From Salipaludibacillus sp. LMS25 (lineage in GTDB: Bacteria; Bacillota; Bacilli; Bacillales; Salisediminibacteriaceae), in the NCBI RefSeq assembly GCF_024362805.1, contig NZ_CP093299.1, forward strand, positions 2,140,001 through 2,204,000: 64,000 bases of DNA, read 5' to 3'. Within the stretch, counting starts at the first letter, position 1, and the number at the start of each line of letters is the position of its first letter. Positions 36,498 through 46,712 of the stretch are shown piece after piece. A model generated the notes under the pieces. It had not been told where the DNA came from. It did not search any database and worked only from the letters and a program-made list of their open reading frames with translations. A program made the translations under genes and the position numbers.

Positions 36498-36520
36498 TGT
36501 GAATAGAAGGAGGGGAGGAG

Positions 36521-36904
36521 ATGTCTAATCGACTGCCTAGTATTTCTGAATCCGAGTGGGAGATCATGAAAGTCCTTTGGGAAAATAGTCCTCAGACTGC
36601 GAATCAAGTGATCCAAGCTATGCAAGAACAAACGGATTGGAAACCAAAAACAATTCGAACGCTTCTCGATCGATTAACGAAAAAACAGGTCGTAGGGGTC
36701 AACAAAGATCAAAAAGTGTATACCTTTTTCCCATTATACTCGGAAGATGAATGCAAACGCGCAGAGGCACAGTCTTTCATTAAAAGAATCTATGGTGGGA
36801 CGTTCAAACCGATGCTAGTTCAATTTATCGAAGAAGAATCTCTGTCGAAAGAAGAACTGGACGAACTGCGGTCCATTTTAGAGCGTAAACGAAAAGAGAA
36901 ATAG
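36521..36904 (+). CDS. blaI: Penicillinase repressor BlaI
   Basis: A 127-residue winged-helix repressor (SESEWEIMKVLWE, KTIRTLLDRLTKK) with a helical dimerisation tail. It binds the operators between bla and blaR1. The start follows GGAGGGGAGG, 23 bases after blaR1. The bla/blaR1-blaI order is that of staphylococcal Tn552-type units. Confidence 0.93.
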   Translation: MSNRLPSISESEWEIMKVLWENSPQTANQVIQAMQEQTDWKPKTIRTLLDRLTKKQVVGVNKDQKVYTFFPLYSEDECKRAEAQSFIKRIYGGTFKPMLVQFIEEESLSKEELDELRSILERKRKEK

Positions 36905-37224
36905 ATCAATGCTTCAAATAAACCCTCTACATTATACCGAATTCTTATTTTCTTTCATAAGTTGCTTAGGCATTAGGTATACTTTTTGACGGAAAAGGAA
37001 GTGAAATAGAGACCACAATTGAACGGTGATTTCTCTCACGTAGGCGTCTCAAAATCGCTTATCATTGGTTATGACGGAATGGAAATCAAGGAAGCCGTTA
37101 GATTGGACGTAGATATGCGAAGGAAGAGAGGATGGAAGTGTGGGGACTTTCGTGGATCAGTAAGGACATTGAATTATGATTAATGTAGAGTCAGTAGCTA
37201 ATTAATTCTATAGTTTTATTTTAA
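36905..37224. other. Gap after blaI
   Basis: About 320 bases. A short frame reads DGMEIKEAVRLDVDMRRKRG, but it has no start or ribosome site. No recognised feature. Confidence 0.4.
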
Positions 37225-37341
37225 AGAAAAAAAGGGTATACTGATGTTAGAATCTGAATAAATTAAAAACGACTAAAGGTGCTGACACACCTCTAGTCTA
37301 TACAATAGCTAGATTCCCTTCAAGGGGACTAGCACCAAGGG
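37225..37341 (+). ncRNA. Putative antisense antitoxin RNA, right copy
   Basis: GGGTATACTGATG gives a -10 box (TATACT) on the plus strand; the following segment mirrors the left copy (TCTATACAATAGCTAG, GGGGACTAGCACC). It reads toward the 3' end of the right toxin gene. Confidence 0.5.
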
Positions 37342-37379
37342 ATAAATAATCCACCTGAGCCGCCAAACTCAAGGGTGGA
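37342..37379. terminator. Bidirectional terminator of the right toxin-antitoxin locus
   Basis: AATCCACC ... GGTGGATT arms, the same as at 32939. Confidence 0.75.
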
Positions 37380-37466
37380 TTATTTTTTGTGGTTAAAAGC
37401 CAGTAGCGCTATAACGAACATGCCAAACGACAACATAAGCGTTAATGCTTCAAACACAGTTATCAT
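37380..37466 (-). CDS. Holin-like type I toxin, right copy
   Basis: A 28-residue peptide differing from the left copy at two positions (LTLML for LSLML, GMFV for GIFV). It has the same ribosome site (AAAGGGGGTGG) and the same TGCTATAAT promoter upstream. Together the two loci form a ~300-bp inverted repeat around the bla unit. Confidence 0.75.
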   Translation of the reverse strand: MITVFEALTLMLSFGMFVIALLAFNHKK

Positions 37467-37672
37467 AGCACCACCCCCTTTCATGAATACTGGGGATGAT
37501 GCCGTCACCCTTGAGTAAAACCTAATTATGCTATTGTGCTTAAATTATAGCATTTTCACTACTTCTATTGGGATTTAAAAATAGATGGCGCCTACAGTTT
37601 ACCAAACTATTTTTATTCGGGCCACGTCTGCTTCAACTTTTGAGTCAGCGATAGAATGGCTGCCCATATGAA

Positions 37673-39475
<1,803 letters not shown>

Positions 39476-39540
39476 TTAAAAAATGTAGTAAGGGACGAGA
39501 CCAAGAACATATCAAGTGGGTCATGCAATAAAAAACATAA

Positions 39541-39575
39541 AAAAGCCGAATCCATAAAAGTAGACCCGGCTTTAT
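39541..39575 (-). terminator. TPP-riboswitch expression-platform terminator
   Basis: On the minus strand AAGCCG ... CGGCTT with a paired middle and a following T-run, between the aptamer and thiC. Confidence 0.7.
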
Positions 39576-39611
39576 ATGTAGAAGTTAATTCATAAAAAAA
39601 GATGAGCTTTC

Positions 39612-39708
39612 TAACTTCCCCACGCTGGTATGATCCAGATCAGGTCCAAAGGGTCAAGAAACTTTAACGCGTTTCTGTCTCAGCCCAACTCATTGGACTC
39701 CCCTAGTT
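39612..39708 (-). ncRNA. TPP riboswitch
   Basis: On the minus strand: CTAGGGGAGTCC, GGCTGAGA, GACCCTTTGGACCTGATCTGG and ATCATACCAGCGTGGGGAAG (listed separately) are the THI-box elements in order. It represses thiC when thiamine pyrophosphate is plentiful. Confidence 0.96.
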
Positions 39709-39709
39709 A

Positions 39710-40258
39710 TTTCAATTGAGTTTGTATTAAGAATACATGAACTTCCATAAAAATGAAAGGGTTTTAAGAAATTTAAAAGTATAGGGGGGCAGAAGCAAGA
39801 TTTGTGGTTATTATAAGAATTAATTTCATAATTGTTCAACTGAAGAACCGACCCAATGTTACGATGAGGTTTTTTCAGCGATTGATAGTCAGTCGCTCCT
39901 TTCTATACATTGCGAAAAAATCCGAATATAGAACGAAATTACCCTGCAAGGGTTCAAGCGCTTGTTGAAAGACGTGTTGAATAGAATACCTGAAATACCA
40001 CTGAACCCTTGAACCGGAAGGGCTTCATATGATGACATTCATTCAATGGTAATGAGTATAAAACTAGTCGTGTTGTACCTCATTCCAGTTTTTACTTAAG
40101 GCAAAACTATTATGGTTGTGAAAGTTATTTTACTAGATATATATTACTTAAACCACCGCAAGAACGTTGCTCTAGACCCACATGGTAGGCGTCTGATAGG
40201 ATAAATTTGTAATAGCGATAGGGGTTTAAATGGATAACAGGTGTGGTGGTGAGTAAAA
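39710..40258. other. Gap between the TPP riboswitch and the cation efflux gene
   Basis: About 550 bases. It contains GGGTTCAAGCGCTTG and AACCCTTGAACC, which could pair at long range. No gene or known RNA is recognised. Confidence 0.4.
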
Positions 40259-41176
40259 TTGAGTAATCGTTTAAAACAAGCAGAATTAGCTACTTGGATT
40301 GGGATCATTCTAAATGGGCTATTAGCTATCATGAAAGGCATTATTGGATGGATGTCTGGAAGTCGGGCTTTAATCGCAGATGCTGCTCATTCAGCTTCTG
40401 ATGTGGCAGGGTCCATTGCCGTGCTTGCTGGAATAAGAACGGCGCAAAAGCCCCCAGATAAAGATCACCCATATGGTCATGGAAAAGCGGAAAATGTGGC
40501 AACGATCATTGTCGGTATTCTCTTAATCATAGTAGGCGTTGAAATCATTGTGTCATCATCTAAAGCGTTATTCGATGGGGTACCAGTTGCACCGAAAGGG
40601 ATCGCCTTAATAGCCATTATCATTTCAATCATCATTAAGGAGTTACTGTTTCAATACAAAGCGCGTCTGGCCAAAAAAATAAAGAGTTCAGCCTTATTAG
40701 CAGAAGCGTGGCATCATCGGTCAGATGCTCTATCGTCAATCGCAGCCTTTGTAGGTGTTCTGGGAGCGGTAGTGGGTCAGCACGTTAACTATCCTTTTTT
40801 AATGTATTTAGATCCATTAGCAGGTGTACTCGTGTCTTTAATCGTTATTAAAGTAGGCTACTCTTTATCAAAGGAATCAAGTTTAATTGTGATGGAGCAA
40901 GTTCTCGATATTGAAAATACGAAACCTTTTATTGAGACGGTAAAGGAAATCAAAGGTGTAAAAAGAGTGGACGAATTATTAGCCAGAACACACGGACATT
41001 ATATCGTCGTCGATATCAAAGTGAGTGTAGATCCCAATCTTAGTGTAGAGAAAGGTCATTCAATCTCAAAGGAAGTAAAAAAGGTATTACTAGCAAAGCA
41101 CAGTGATATTAAAAGAGTGTTTGTCCATATTAATCCGTATCAACCATATACCTTGAACACAGAACAACAGATTTAG
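40259..41176 (+). CDS. Cation diffusion facilitator (CDF) efflux protein
   Basis: A 305-residue metal/proton antiporter with six transmembrane helices and a C-terminal cytoplasmic domain. Metal-site residues appear in LIADAAHSASD (TM2) and WHHRSDALSS (TM5). B. subtilis relatives MneP/MneS export manganese; the metal here cannot be read safely from sequence. The TTG at 40259 follows GGTGGTGAG. No metal box is evident upstream. Confidence 0.88.
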   Translation: MSNRLKQAELATWIGIILNGLLAIMKGIIGWMSGSRALIADAAHSASDVAGSIAVLAGIRTAQKPPDKDHPYGHGKAENVATIIVGILLIIVGVEIIVSSSKALFDGVPVAPKGIALIAIIISIIIKELLFQYKARLAKKIKSSALLAEAWHHRSDALSSIAAFVGVLGAVVGQHVNYPFLMYLDPLAGVLVSLIVIKVGYSLSKESSLIVMEQVLDIENTKPFIETVKEIKGVKRVDELLARTHGHYIVVDIKVSVDPNLSVEKGHSISKEVKKVLLAKHSDIKRVFVHINPYQPYTLNTEQQI

Positions 41177-41221
41177 TTTATGGTGGATCATAGCTAAAAT
41201 TGGTCAAAGGCCGCTTAATTT

Positions 41222-41277
41222 TTTACTTACAGATAACCGTCTTTACAACGCTCACTGATTGAAGCTTAGCTTTATCA
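41222..41277 (+). repeat. Short B/A chimeric element
   Basis: The family B start (ACAGATAACCGTC) is joined to the end hairpin arm and family A tail (CTCACTGATTGAAGCTTAGC). About 100 bases are missing, as in the short A copies. Confidence 0.75.
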
Positions 41278-41278
41278 A

Positions 41279-41518
41279 AAGATTAGTGAATGAATGTGAC
41301 AATAGAATGTTCAACACGAATGAGCGAACAATACGAAAGAGTCGTTTTAAAAAAAGAGCTGCAGTGAAAGACGGTGACTACTGGAGATCAGCGAAGTCTA
41401 ATGATCCAATGATGTGCATCATTGAAGACGAGCCTACGGGAAAGCATCCGTCTCACTGTATTAGACGTTTCTTACTTTTTTACAGGTGTATTTTGTACGA
41501 TGAAATTGGGTCAAGAAA
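41279..41518 (+). repeat. Family C repeat, long copy
   Basis: GTTCAACACGAATGAGCGAACAAT, GACGGTGACTACTGGAGATCAGCG, GACGAGCCTACGGGAAAGCATCCGTCT and TTTTGTACGATGAAATTGGG (each in part) recur at 63.4 kb and in shorter form elsewhere. An open frame across it has no coding character. Confidence 0.6.
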
Positions 41519-41619
41519 GTAACTTCTTTTAGTAATAAAGCACACTGTAAAAAAATGAAAAATTATTGACAAATATTTGCTCATAATGTATTCTGTTGAT
41601 TGTGAAATTAATTAAATAG

Positions 41620-41776
41620 ATCCTCGTTAGGTGAGGCTCCTGTGCAGGAGAGACGCTGCTGCCCAAAAATGTCCAAAGACGCCAATGGGTCAACAGAAAC
41701 TATCGACATAAGGTGGTATCTAATGTAGCTGGACTTAGTCCTATGCCGCACAGTGCTAAAGCTCTACGAATGGAGG
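41620..41776 (+). ncRNA. M-box magnesium riboswitch
   Basis: CTCGTTAGGTGAGGCTCCTG, CTGCTGCCCAAAAATGTCC, AAAGACGCCAATGGGTCAAC, AATGTAGCTGG, CCTATGCCGCACAGTGCT and AAAGCTCTACGAATGGAGGA follow the M-box pattern. Magnesium binding promotes termination of the downstream transporter genes. Confidence 0.94.
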
Positions 41777-41777
41777 A

Positions 41778-41808
41778 AAGGATTAAGCAGGATCAGTCTG
41801 CCTTTTTT
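41778..41808 (+). terminator. First terminator after the M-box
   Basis: GCAG and CTGC arms with flanking partial pairing and TTTTTT. A short stem, probably the switch terminator. Confidence 0.5.
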
Positions 41809-41842
41809 GGCATGCGCCATGATCCATGTCATTGACTGTGAC

Positions 41843-41876
41843 TAAACCATCTTCATTCGTATGAAGATGGTTTTTA
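41843..41876 (+). terminator. Second terminator after the M-box
   Basis: AAACCATCTTCAT and ATGAAGATGGTTT with a T-run. Strong and unambiguous, 35 bases after the first. Confidence 0.8.
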
Positions 41877-42300
41877 ATATAATAAAACAAATCCATGTCA
41901 TTTTAGCGATAAAACTGGAAGTGGTTGAAGAGAATCCTCCTACAACTCTTTCTTGTGTTAGTCGGAGGGACTTCAGATTTATTTTCGTTTCAGAGTTTAT
42001 TCAAGCGTTAAATATAAAGGAGATTCAACAGTAAATTACTTTCTCTAATACTGGGGCTCTAATTGGCCCAACTCTATTTATATGGGTCAACATTTTAGTT
42101 AGTGGATAAAATTGTGATACTTTTACGTATTTTTTGATGATGGGACAATGATCAGCGTGGAGGGTGGCGATAATTATAATGGTCATAATAAACATTATTA
42201 TTAAAATTGTTATTCAAACAGTGCATGCTTTTTAAAAGTTTAAAGCGGGCTCTTAATAGTGAAATAGACTATTACTTGCTCCGTGGAAGGAGGTACTACT
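41877..42300 (+). other. Long leader between the M-box and the mgtC-like gene
   Basis: About 420 bases. One frame shows NTGALIGPTLFIWVNILVSG and a stop, which looks like the end of a lost membrane-protein gene. No promoter is clear. Confidence 0.4.
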
Positions 42301-43014
42301 ATGATTTTTGAATTAGACATGATTTTCAAATTATCTCTTGCCTTATTTTTTGGTATGTTAATCGGTATTGACCGGCAGTTAAAACATAAACCACTAGGCC
42401 TTAAAACGTGTATGGTCATTAGTGTTGCAAGCTGTTTAGTGACGATCGTGTCAATAGAATCGTTTTATCAATTTGCATCACCGACTTACAATGCTATTGA
42501 CCCGATGCGTTTAGCAGCGCAAATTGTCAGTGGCGTCGGATTCCTCGGTGCTGGTGTCATTCTTCGGAGAAGCAATGATGTTATTTCCGGCTTAACCAGT
42601 GCTGCGATGATATGGGCAGCATCAGGATTAGGGATTACCGTGGGAGCGGGCTTTTACTCTGAAGCGACGATTGCAGTCATTTTACTCATCGTCGCAGTCA
42701 ATTTCTTACCATTGGTTATTAAATCTGTTGGTCCTGCCACGTTACGAGAAAGAGATGTAGCTGTGAAAATTGTCATGGAGCCAAATTTTAAAATGACGGA
42801 ACTTATTAAAACGATAGAAAAAAAGGGGCAAGGTCTGAAGCAAAATGAAAAAAGTGATATTACAATTCGAGATATTAAGTTAAAAGATTTAGATAACGGT
42901 AATCAACAAATTGACTTACGACTCTCAGCCCCTGAACAACAATACACAACAGAAATTTACTATCTCATTAAAAAAATTGATTATGTCTTAACGGTTGATG
43001 TAGAACACCTATAG
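42301..43014 (+). CDS. MgtC/SapB-family membrane protein
   Basis: A 237-residue protein. The first 140 residues hold about five transmembrane helices with the family motif FFGMLIGIDRQLKHKPLGLKT and the segment GVGFLGAGVIL. A C-terminal cytoplasmic ACT-like domain follows. MgtC-type proteins are tied to growth at low magnesium. The ATG at 42301 follows AAGGAGG. It precedes mgtE by 20 bases; with the M-box this forms a magnesium operon. Confidence 0.88.
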   Translation: MIFELDMIFKLSLALFFGMLIGIDRQLKHKPLGLKTCMVISVASCLVTIVSIESFYQFASPTYNAIDPMRLAAQIVSGVGFLGAGVILRRSNDVISGLTSAAMIWAASGLGITVGAGFYSEATIAVILLIVAVNFLPLVIKSVGPATLRERDVAVKIVMEPNFKMTELIKTIEKKGQGLKQNEKSDITIRDIKLKDLDNGNQQIDLRLSAPEQQYTTEIYYLIKKIDYVLTVDVEHL

Positions 43015-43034
43015 GGAGTAGGGAGGAGAACAGT

Positions 43035-44402
43035 ATGGAAAAAACATTAAATGTTAAGAACAGGGAAGAATTTACCTACTATCTTTTTTTGTATTTGAAA
43101 AAAAATGAAAAAGAAAGCTTTCGAAAGGTATTTTTAGACCTTCACCCGACCGACCAAATTGAAATATTTCTACAAATGAGTGAGGAAAAAAGAAAACGTG
43201 TGTATGATTACCTTGAACCTATAGAATTTGCTCGAATTTTCCAAGGGTTAGCCTTAGCGGAGCAAAAAACAGTGTTTGCTGAGCTGGAAGATGCGTTTGC
43301 GCTAAATATGTTAAACGAGCTTGCTGCCGACGATATTACCGATTTTTTTGGACAAATTTCAGATGGTGTGGCGTCATTTCTATTAAGTAAAATGGATAAA
43401 AGAGAGGCTAATAACATTAAGCAATTGCTCTCATATAAAGAAGATACAGCAGGGTCAATCATGACTACGGAGTTTATCACGTTGGCTCCTAAGGACACCG
43501 TTTACGCAGTCATGGCACGGTTACGTGAAGAAGGCATGGATGCAGAGACAATTTATTATTTATACGTCACAAATGAAGAAGATAAATTGATTGGCATCGT
43601 CTCCCTTCGTGAATTGATTATCGCTTTAGAAGATGACTTAATTGAAAATTTAATGAAAGAACAAGTGATCTCTGTCTCACCTTTAACAGATCAAGAAGAG
43701 GTTTCCATCATTATTAAAGACTATGATTTATTAGCTGTTCCGGTAGTCACAAATGATGAAAAAATGATTGGCATCGTCACGGTCGATGACATTATCGATG
43801 TTATTGAAGAAGAAACAACAGAAGATATTGGCCAATTAGCAGCCGTAACAGGGGCGATAGACCTTAATGTGAAGGCCTTGACAGCCACGAAAAAAAGGTT
43901 GCCATGGCTGATTCTATTATTATTTGTGGGAATGTTAACAGCAGGTTTAATTGGAAGCTATGAAGGAACGTTGGGGGAAGTAGCTATTTTAGCGGTTTTT
44001 ATCCCACTAATTGCCGATATGGCAGGGAATACAGGGACACAATCCTTGGCGATCGTTGTCCGGGGACTGGCGCTGGAGAAAGTTGATCACAGTGGGATTG
44101 TTAAGTTGTTGAAACGTGAATTCTTAACGGGAGGGCTAATGGGAATAGTATGTGGGCTATTAGTATCCGTCATAACCCTTGTTATCCCTGGTACAAATTT
44201 AATTTTAGGATGTGTTATTGGCTTGTCCCTATTTATAACGATTGTCATCTCAACGTTAACAGGGACAGTCATTCCTCTTATTATCCACCGATTTAAAATA
44301 GATCCAGCGGTTGCATCTGGTCCTTTCATTACAACAATAAATGACTTAGTTGGTTTAGTCGTTTACTTTTCCATTGCCACGACGTTAATCCACTATTTGT
44401 AG
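43035..44402 (+). CDS. mgtE: Magnesium transporter MgtE
   Basis: A 455-residue transporter: an N-terminal superhelical domain (residues 1-130), two CBS domains (about 135-255, with SIMTTEFITL and IIGIVTVDDIIDV-like motifs), a connecting helix and five transmembrane helices. The pore region includes PLIADMAGNTGTQS, the Mg-binding signature. It is controlled by the M-box with the mgtC-like gene. Confidence 0.95.
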   Translation: MEKTLNVKNREEFTYYLFLYLKKNEKESFRKVFLDLHPTDQIEIFLQMSEEKRKRVYDYLEPIEFARIFQGLALAEQKTVFAELEDAFALNMLNELAADDITDFFGQISDGVASFLLSKMDKREANNIKQLLSYKEDTAGSIMTTEFITLAPKDTVYAVMARLREEGMDAETIYYLYVTNEEDKLIGIVSLRELIIALEDDLIENLMKEQVISVSPLTDQEEVSIIIKDYDLLAVPVVTNDEKMIGIVTVDDIIDVIEEETTEDIGQLAAVTGAIDLNVKALTATKKRLPWLILLLFVGMLTAGLIGSYEGTLGEVAILAVFIPLIADMAGNTGTQSLAIVVRGLALEKVDHSGIVKLLKREFLTGGLMGIVCGLLVSVITLVIPGTNLILGCVIGLSLFITIVISTLTGTVIPLIIHRFKIDPAVASGPFITTINDLVGLVVYFSIATTLIHYL

Positions 44403-44528
44403 GAATCGTACTGAATATAAACTGGCTCAATAAGTTGAATAAAGGTGATGGTAATCTAACTATGGGACACGGTAAATTGGCGAAAATCATGTATAATGGT
44501 AACTAACAATTTAACAGGAGTGTCCAAG

Positions 44529-44813
44529 ATGAGAAAATCACATGACAAAAATTTCAAATTACAAGCTGTTCAGATGGTTAAGGATGGCAAACGGATTGCA
44601 GAAGTGGCTCGGGAGCTGGATCTGGCAGAACAGACGCTGCATAACTGGGTAAAAAAATACGATCAACACAAAGCATCTGCTTTTGTAGATAGTAGGAATT
44701 TAAGCTCTGAAGATAAGGCAGAACGAGACGATCAAAAGCGAATTCGTGACCTTGAAGAGGAAAACGCCATCTTAAAAAAGGCTATGGGCATCTTCGCAAA
44801 AGACCAGAAGTAA
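44529..44813 (+). CDS. IS3-family transposase OrfA
   Basis: A 94-residue OrfA with an HTH (KRIAEVARELDLAEQTLHNW) and a leucine-zipper tail (RIRDLEEENAILKKAMGIF). The ATG at 44529 follows ACAGGAG. OrfB is truncated directly downstream, so the element cannot transpose. Confidence 0.85.
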   Translation: MRKSHDKNFKLQAVQMVKDGKRIAEVARELDLAEQTLHNWVKKYDQHKASAFVDSRNLSSEDKAERDDQKRIRDLEEENAILKKAMGIFAKDQK

Positions 44814-44950
44814 TCTATCACTTCATTAAACAGCACCGACACGAGTACCGTGTAGCGAAGATGTGCCAAGCTTTAGGTGTTTCCAAAAGTGGGTATTACG
44901 CTTGGTTGAAGAGACTTAAGAGCGATCAAAGTAAACGGTGTGATAAGTGA
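44800..44950 (+). pseudogene. IS3-family OrfB, 5' remnant
   Basis: In the -1 frame relative to OrfA: RPEVIYHFIKQHRHEYRVAK, then MCQALGVSKSGYYAWLKR, the start of an IS3 OrfB (HTH_21 region). A stop at 44948 ends it after about 50 residues; the DDE core is missing. Confidence 0.8.
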
Positions 44951-45011
44951 AAACGGTCTTGATAAAAAAATTCTTGCATTTAACTCCCACTTCCTATACA
45001 TTAAAAGAGAC

Positions 45012-45027
45012 TCATCGGTATCTTTTT
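45012..45027 (+). promoter_or_regulatory. Possible TetR operator 1
   Basis: AGACTCATCGGTATCT stands directly before the ribosome site of the TetR gene. A related AGACCGTTCAGTATCT stands at the same place before the hydrolase gene at 45.67 kb. The shared outer half-sites suggest a common operator. Confidence 0.45.
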
Positions 45028-45038
45028 GGAGGGTATAA

Positions 45039-45641
45039 ATGAAAAAAGGTGAATTAACAAGACGTCACATTATACGAAAATCTGCTCCCATTTTTAATAC
45101 AAAAGGTTACATGACAACGACGATGAATGACATTATTGAGGAAACACGTATTCAAAAGGGTGGGATCTATCGGCACTTTAAGGATAAAGAGCACCTGATG
45201 GTTGAATCCTTTCATTTTTCTACCGACGTGATGCGAACGCATTTAATGACGAGTGTTTCACAACATGAGCATGCAACAGACAAATTAATCGCATTTGTGG
45301 AGGCTTTTTTGCAATTAACTAAAGGAGAACCGATAGTAGGCGGGTGTCCTATTTTTAACGCCGCTATAGAAATGGATGATTTGGATATGAGGGGGTTACT
45401 GCCGGCAATTAATGAAGCCTTGGACATGATGATAAACGGGTTAGTGACAATGATAGAAGAGGGTATGACGCGTCAGGAGTTGAAGCAATCACTACAACCG
45501 TATGACACTGCCGTATATATTGTGTCAACACTTGAAGGTGGACTCGTATTAGACCGTTTAAAGAAAGATGAGCAACTAACGACTATCATACTCAATCATG
45601 TGAAGCAATTTATTTTAATGATGGCGGCTGAGCGGCAATAA
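45039..45641 (+). CDS. TetR/AcrR-family transcriptional regulator
   Basis: A 200-residue regulator. The N-terminal HTH reads TTTMNDIIEETRIQKGGIYRHFKDKEHL. The C-terminal ligand domain has a GCPIFNAAIEMDD segment like that of TetR_C regulators. GGAGGG precedes the ATG. It is probably co-regulated with the following hydrolase gene, because both share a 35-base leader. Confidence 0.87.
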   Translation: MKKGELTRRHIIRKSAPIFNTKGYMTTTMNDIIEETRIQKGGIYRHFKDKEHLMVESFHFSTDVMRTHLMTSVSQHEHATDKLIAFVEAFLQLTKGEPIVGGCPIFNAAIEMDDLDMRGLLPAINEALDMMINGLVTMIEEGMTRQELKQSLQPYDTAVYIVSTLEGGLVLDRLKKDEQLTTIILNHVKQFILMMAAERQ

Positions 45642-45667
45642 CGCCGTCTTTTTTAGAGTTAAAAAGA

Positions 45668-45683
45668 GACCGTTCAGTATCTT
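45668..45683 (+). promoter_or_regulatory. Possible TetR operator 2
   Basis: AGACCGTTCAGTATCT, followed by TTTTGGAGGG exactly as before the TetR gene. Confidence 0.45.
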
Positions 45684-45699
45684 TTTGGAGGGGGTTAGT

Positions 45700-46551
45700 A
45701 TGAAATATGTCTTATTCATGGCTTTCGTAGGAATTAGTTTATTTTTAAGGCGCTATATCATTCGTCATGTTTTCACACCGAAACGGAAAGAGAATAAAAA
45801 TTATCCGAACTCGACTTATGAAAACATGGAAATTGAGCTGGGTAGTGGGACAATTCGAGGCTGGCTTATTAAAAGTGAGAGTTCAAAAGGGTGTTTTCTA
45901 TTAGTACACGGGTGGAGTTCTAATAAATCAGCCATGTTACGATATGTCGACCCTCTCATAATTAGCGGTTATGACGTCATTATAATGGATATTGTTGGTC
46001 ATGGGCAAAGTGATTCACTACAAAAGCAAGTGAGTATTGAATCGTTTGTCCAAAGTATCACCGCAACGATTGATTATGCGGAGCAGAGGGCAGATATTAA
46101 TAGTCATGCTATCTATGTTTTAGGGCATTCAATGGGAGGGACAGCCGCAAGTATTGTGAACGCCACTGATAGGAGAATACAAGCACTTATTACCGATTCA
46201 ATGCCCACTTCATTAAGACATATTAGCCAATCAATGGCTGGAAATATCACGCTCCCTTATAGACCATTTGGCTGGCTATTGATCAGCTGGTTATTATTAC
46301 GAGGCGGTATTTTTAAAAAAGCTAAAAAAGAATGGCGTCTAGAAAAAATAGTGAAAAACCAACAGTCTCCAGCGCTTGCTATACACGGTACTGAGGATAC
46401 AAAAGTGCCGATTTCAAATGTGGATGTCCTATTAACTCACAGCAACTTTAAACAAGTGATTAAAGTTGAAACAAAAGGTCATCACAATTGTGTGAAAGAT
46501 AACGATTTTTGGGATAACATTTTTCGTTTTATCACAGATAACCGTCAGTAA
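45700..46551 (+). CDS. Membrane-anchored alpha/beta hydrolase
   Basis: A 283-residue hydrolase. An N-terminal hydrophobic helix (residues 1-18) anchors it. The oxyanion segment is LLVHGWSSNK, the nucleophile elbow GHSMGG, the acid lies in GTEDTKVP and the His in GHHNC. The ATG at 45700 follows GGAGGGGG. The last eight residues (RFITDNRQ) and the stop codon are encoded by the start of a family B repeat, so the natural C-terminus was replaced. Confidence 0.85.
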   Translation: MKYVLFMAFVGISLFLRRYIIRHVFTPKRKENKNYPNSTYENMEIELGSGTIRGWLIKSESSKGCFLLVHGWSSNKSAMLRYVDPLIISGYDVIIMDIVGHGQSDSLQKQVSIESFVQSITATIDYAEQRADINSHAIYVLGHSMGGTAASIVNATDRRIQALITDSMPTSLRHISQSMAGNITLPYRPFGWLLISWLLLRGGIFKKAKKEWRLEKIVKNQQSPALAIHGTEDTKVPISNVDVLLTHSNFKQVIKVETKGHHNCVKDNDFWDNIFRFITDNRQ

Positions 46552-46687
46552 AACTCTCGGGTCAAAAGAGAGAGGAGAACTAACTCTATATAGGCATGAG
46601 GTAACGGTCCGTAATGTCCTAATTGACTCAACTACCAATCAGTGGGAGAAGTACGAAAACGCCCACTGATTGAAGGCTTGTTTTATC
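46526..46687 (+). repeat. Dispersed structured element, family B, copy 7
   Basis: GTTTTATCACAGATAACCGTC begins inside the hydrolase gene and supplies its stop. The element ends 12 bases before the ribosome site of the dihydrolipoyl dehydrogenase gene, so it fills the whole gap. Confidence 0.88.
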
Positions 46688-46712
46688 AAAAGCAATAAGG
46701 AGGATAATGTAG

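Noticed and set aside
36905..37224. A Tn552-type resolvase remnant after blaI
   Set aside because: I looked for resolvase motifs because of the Tn552-like gene order, but the short frames show none.
40200..40258. Manganese riboswitch before the CDF gene
   Set aside because: The conserved yybP-ykoY bases are not present.
41259..41522. Open frame of 87 codons on the plus strand
   Set aside because: It begins in a short element and runs through a family C repeat; the composition is not protein-like.
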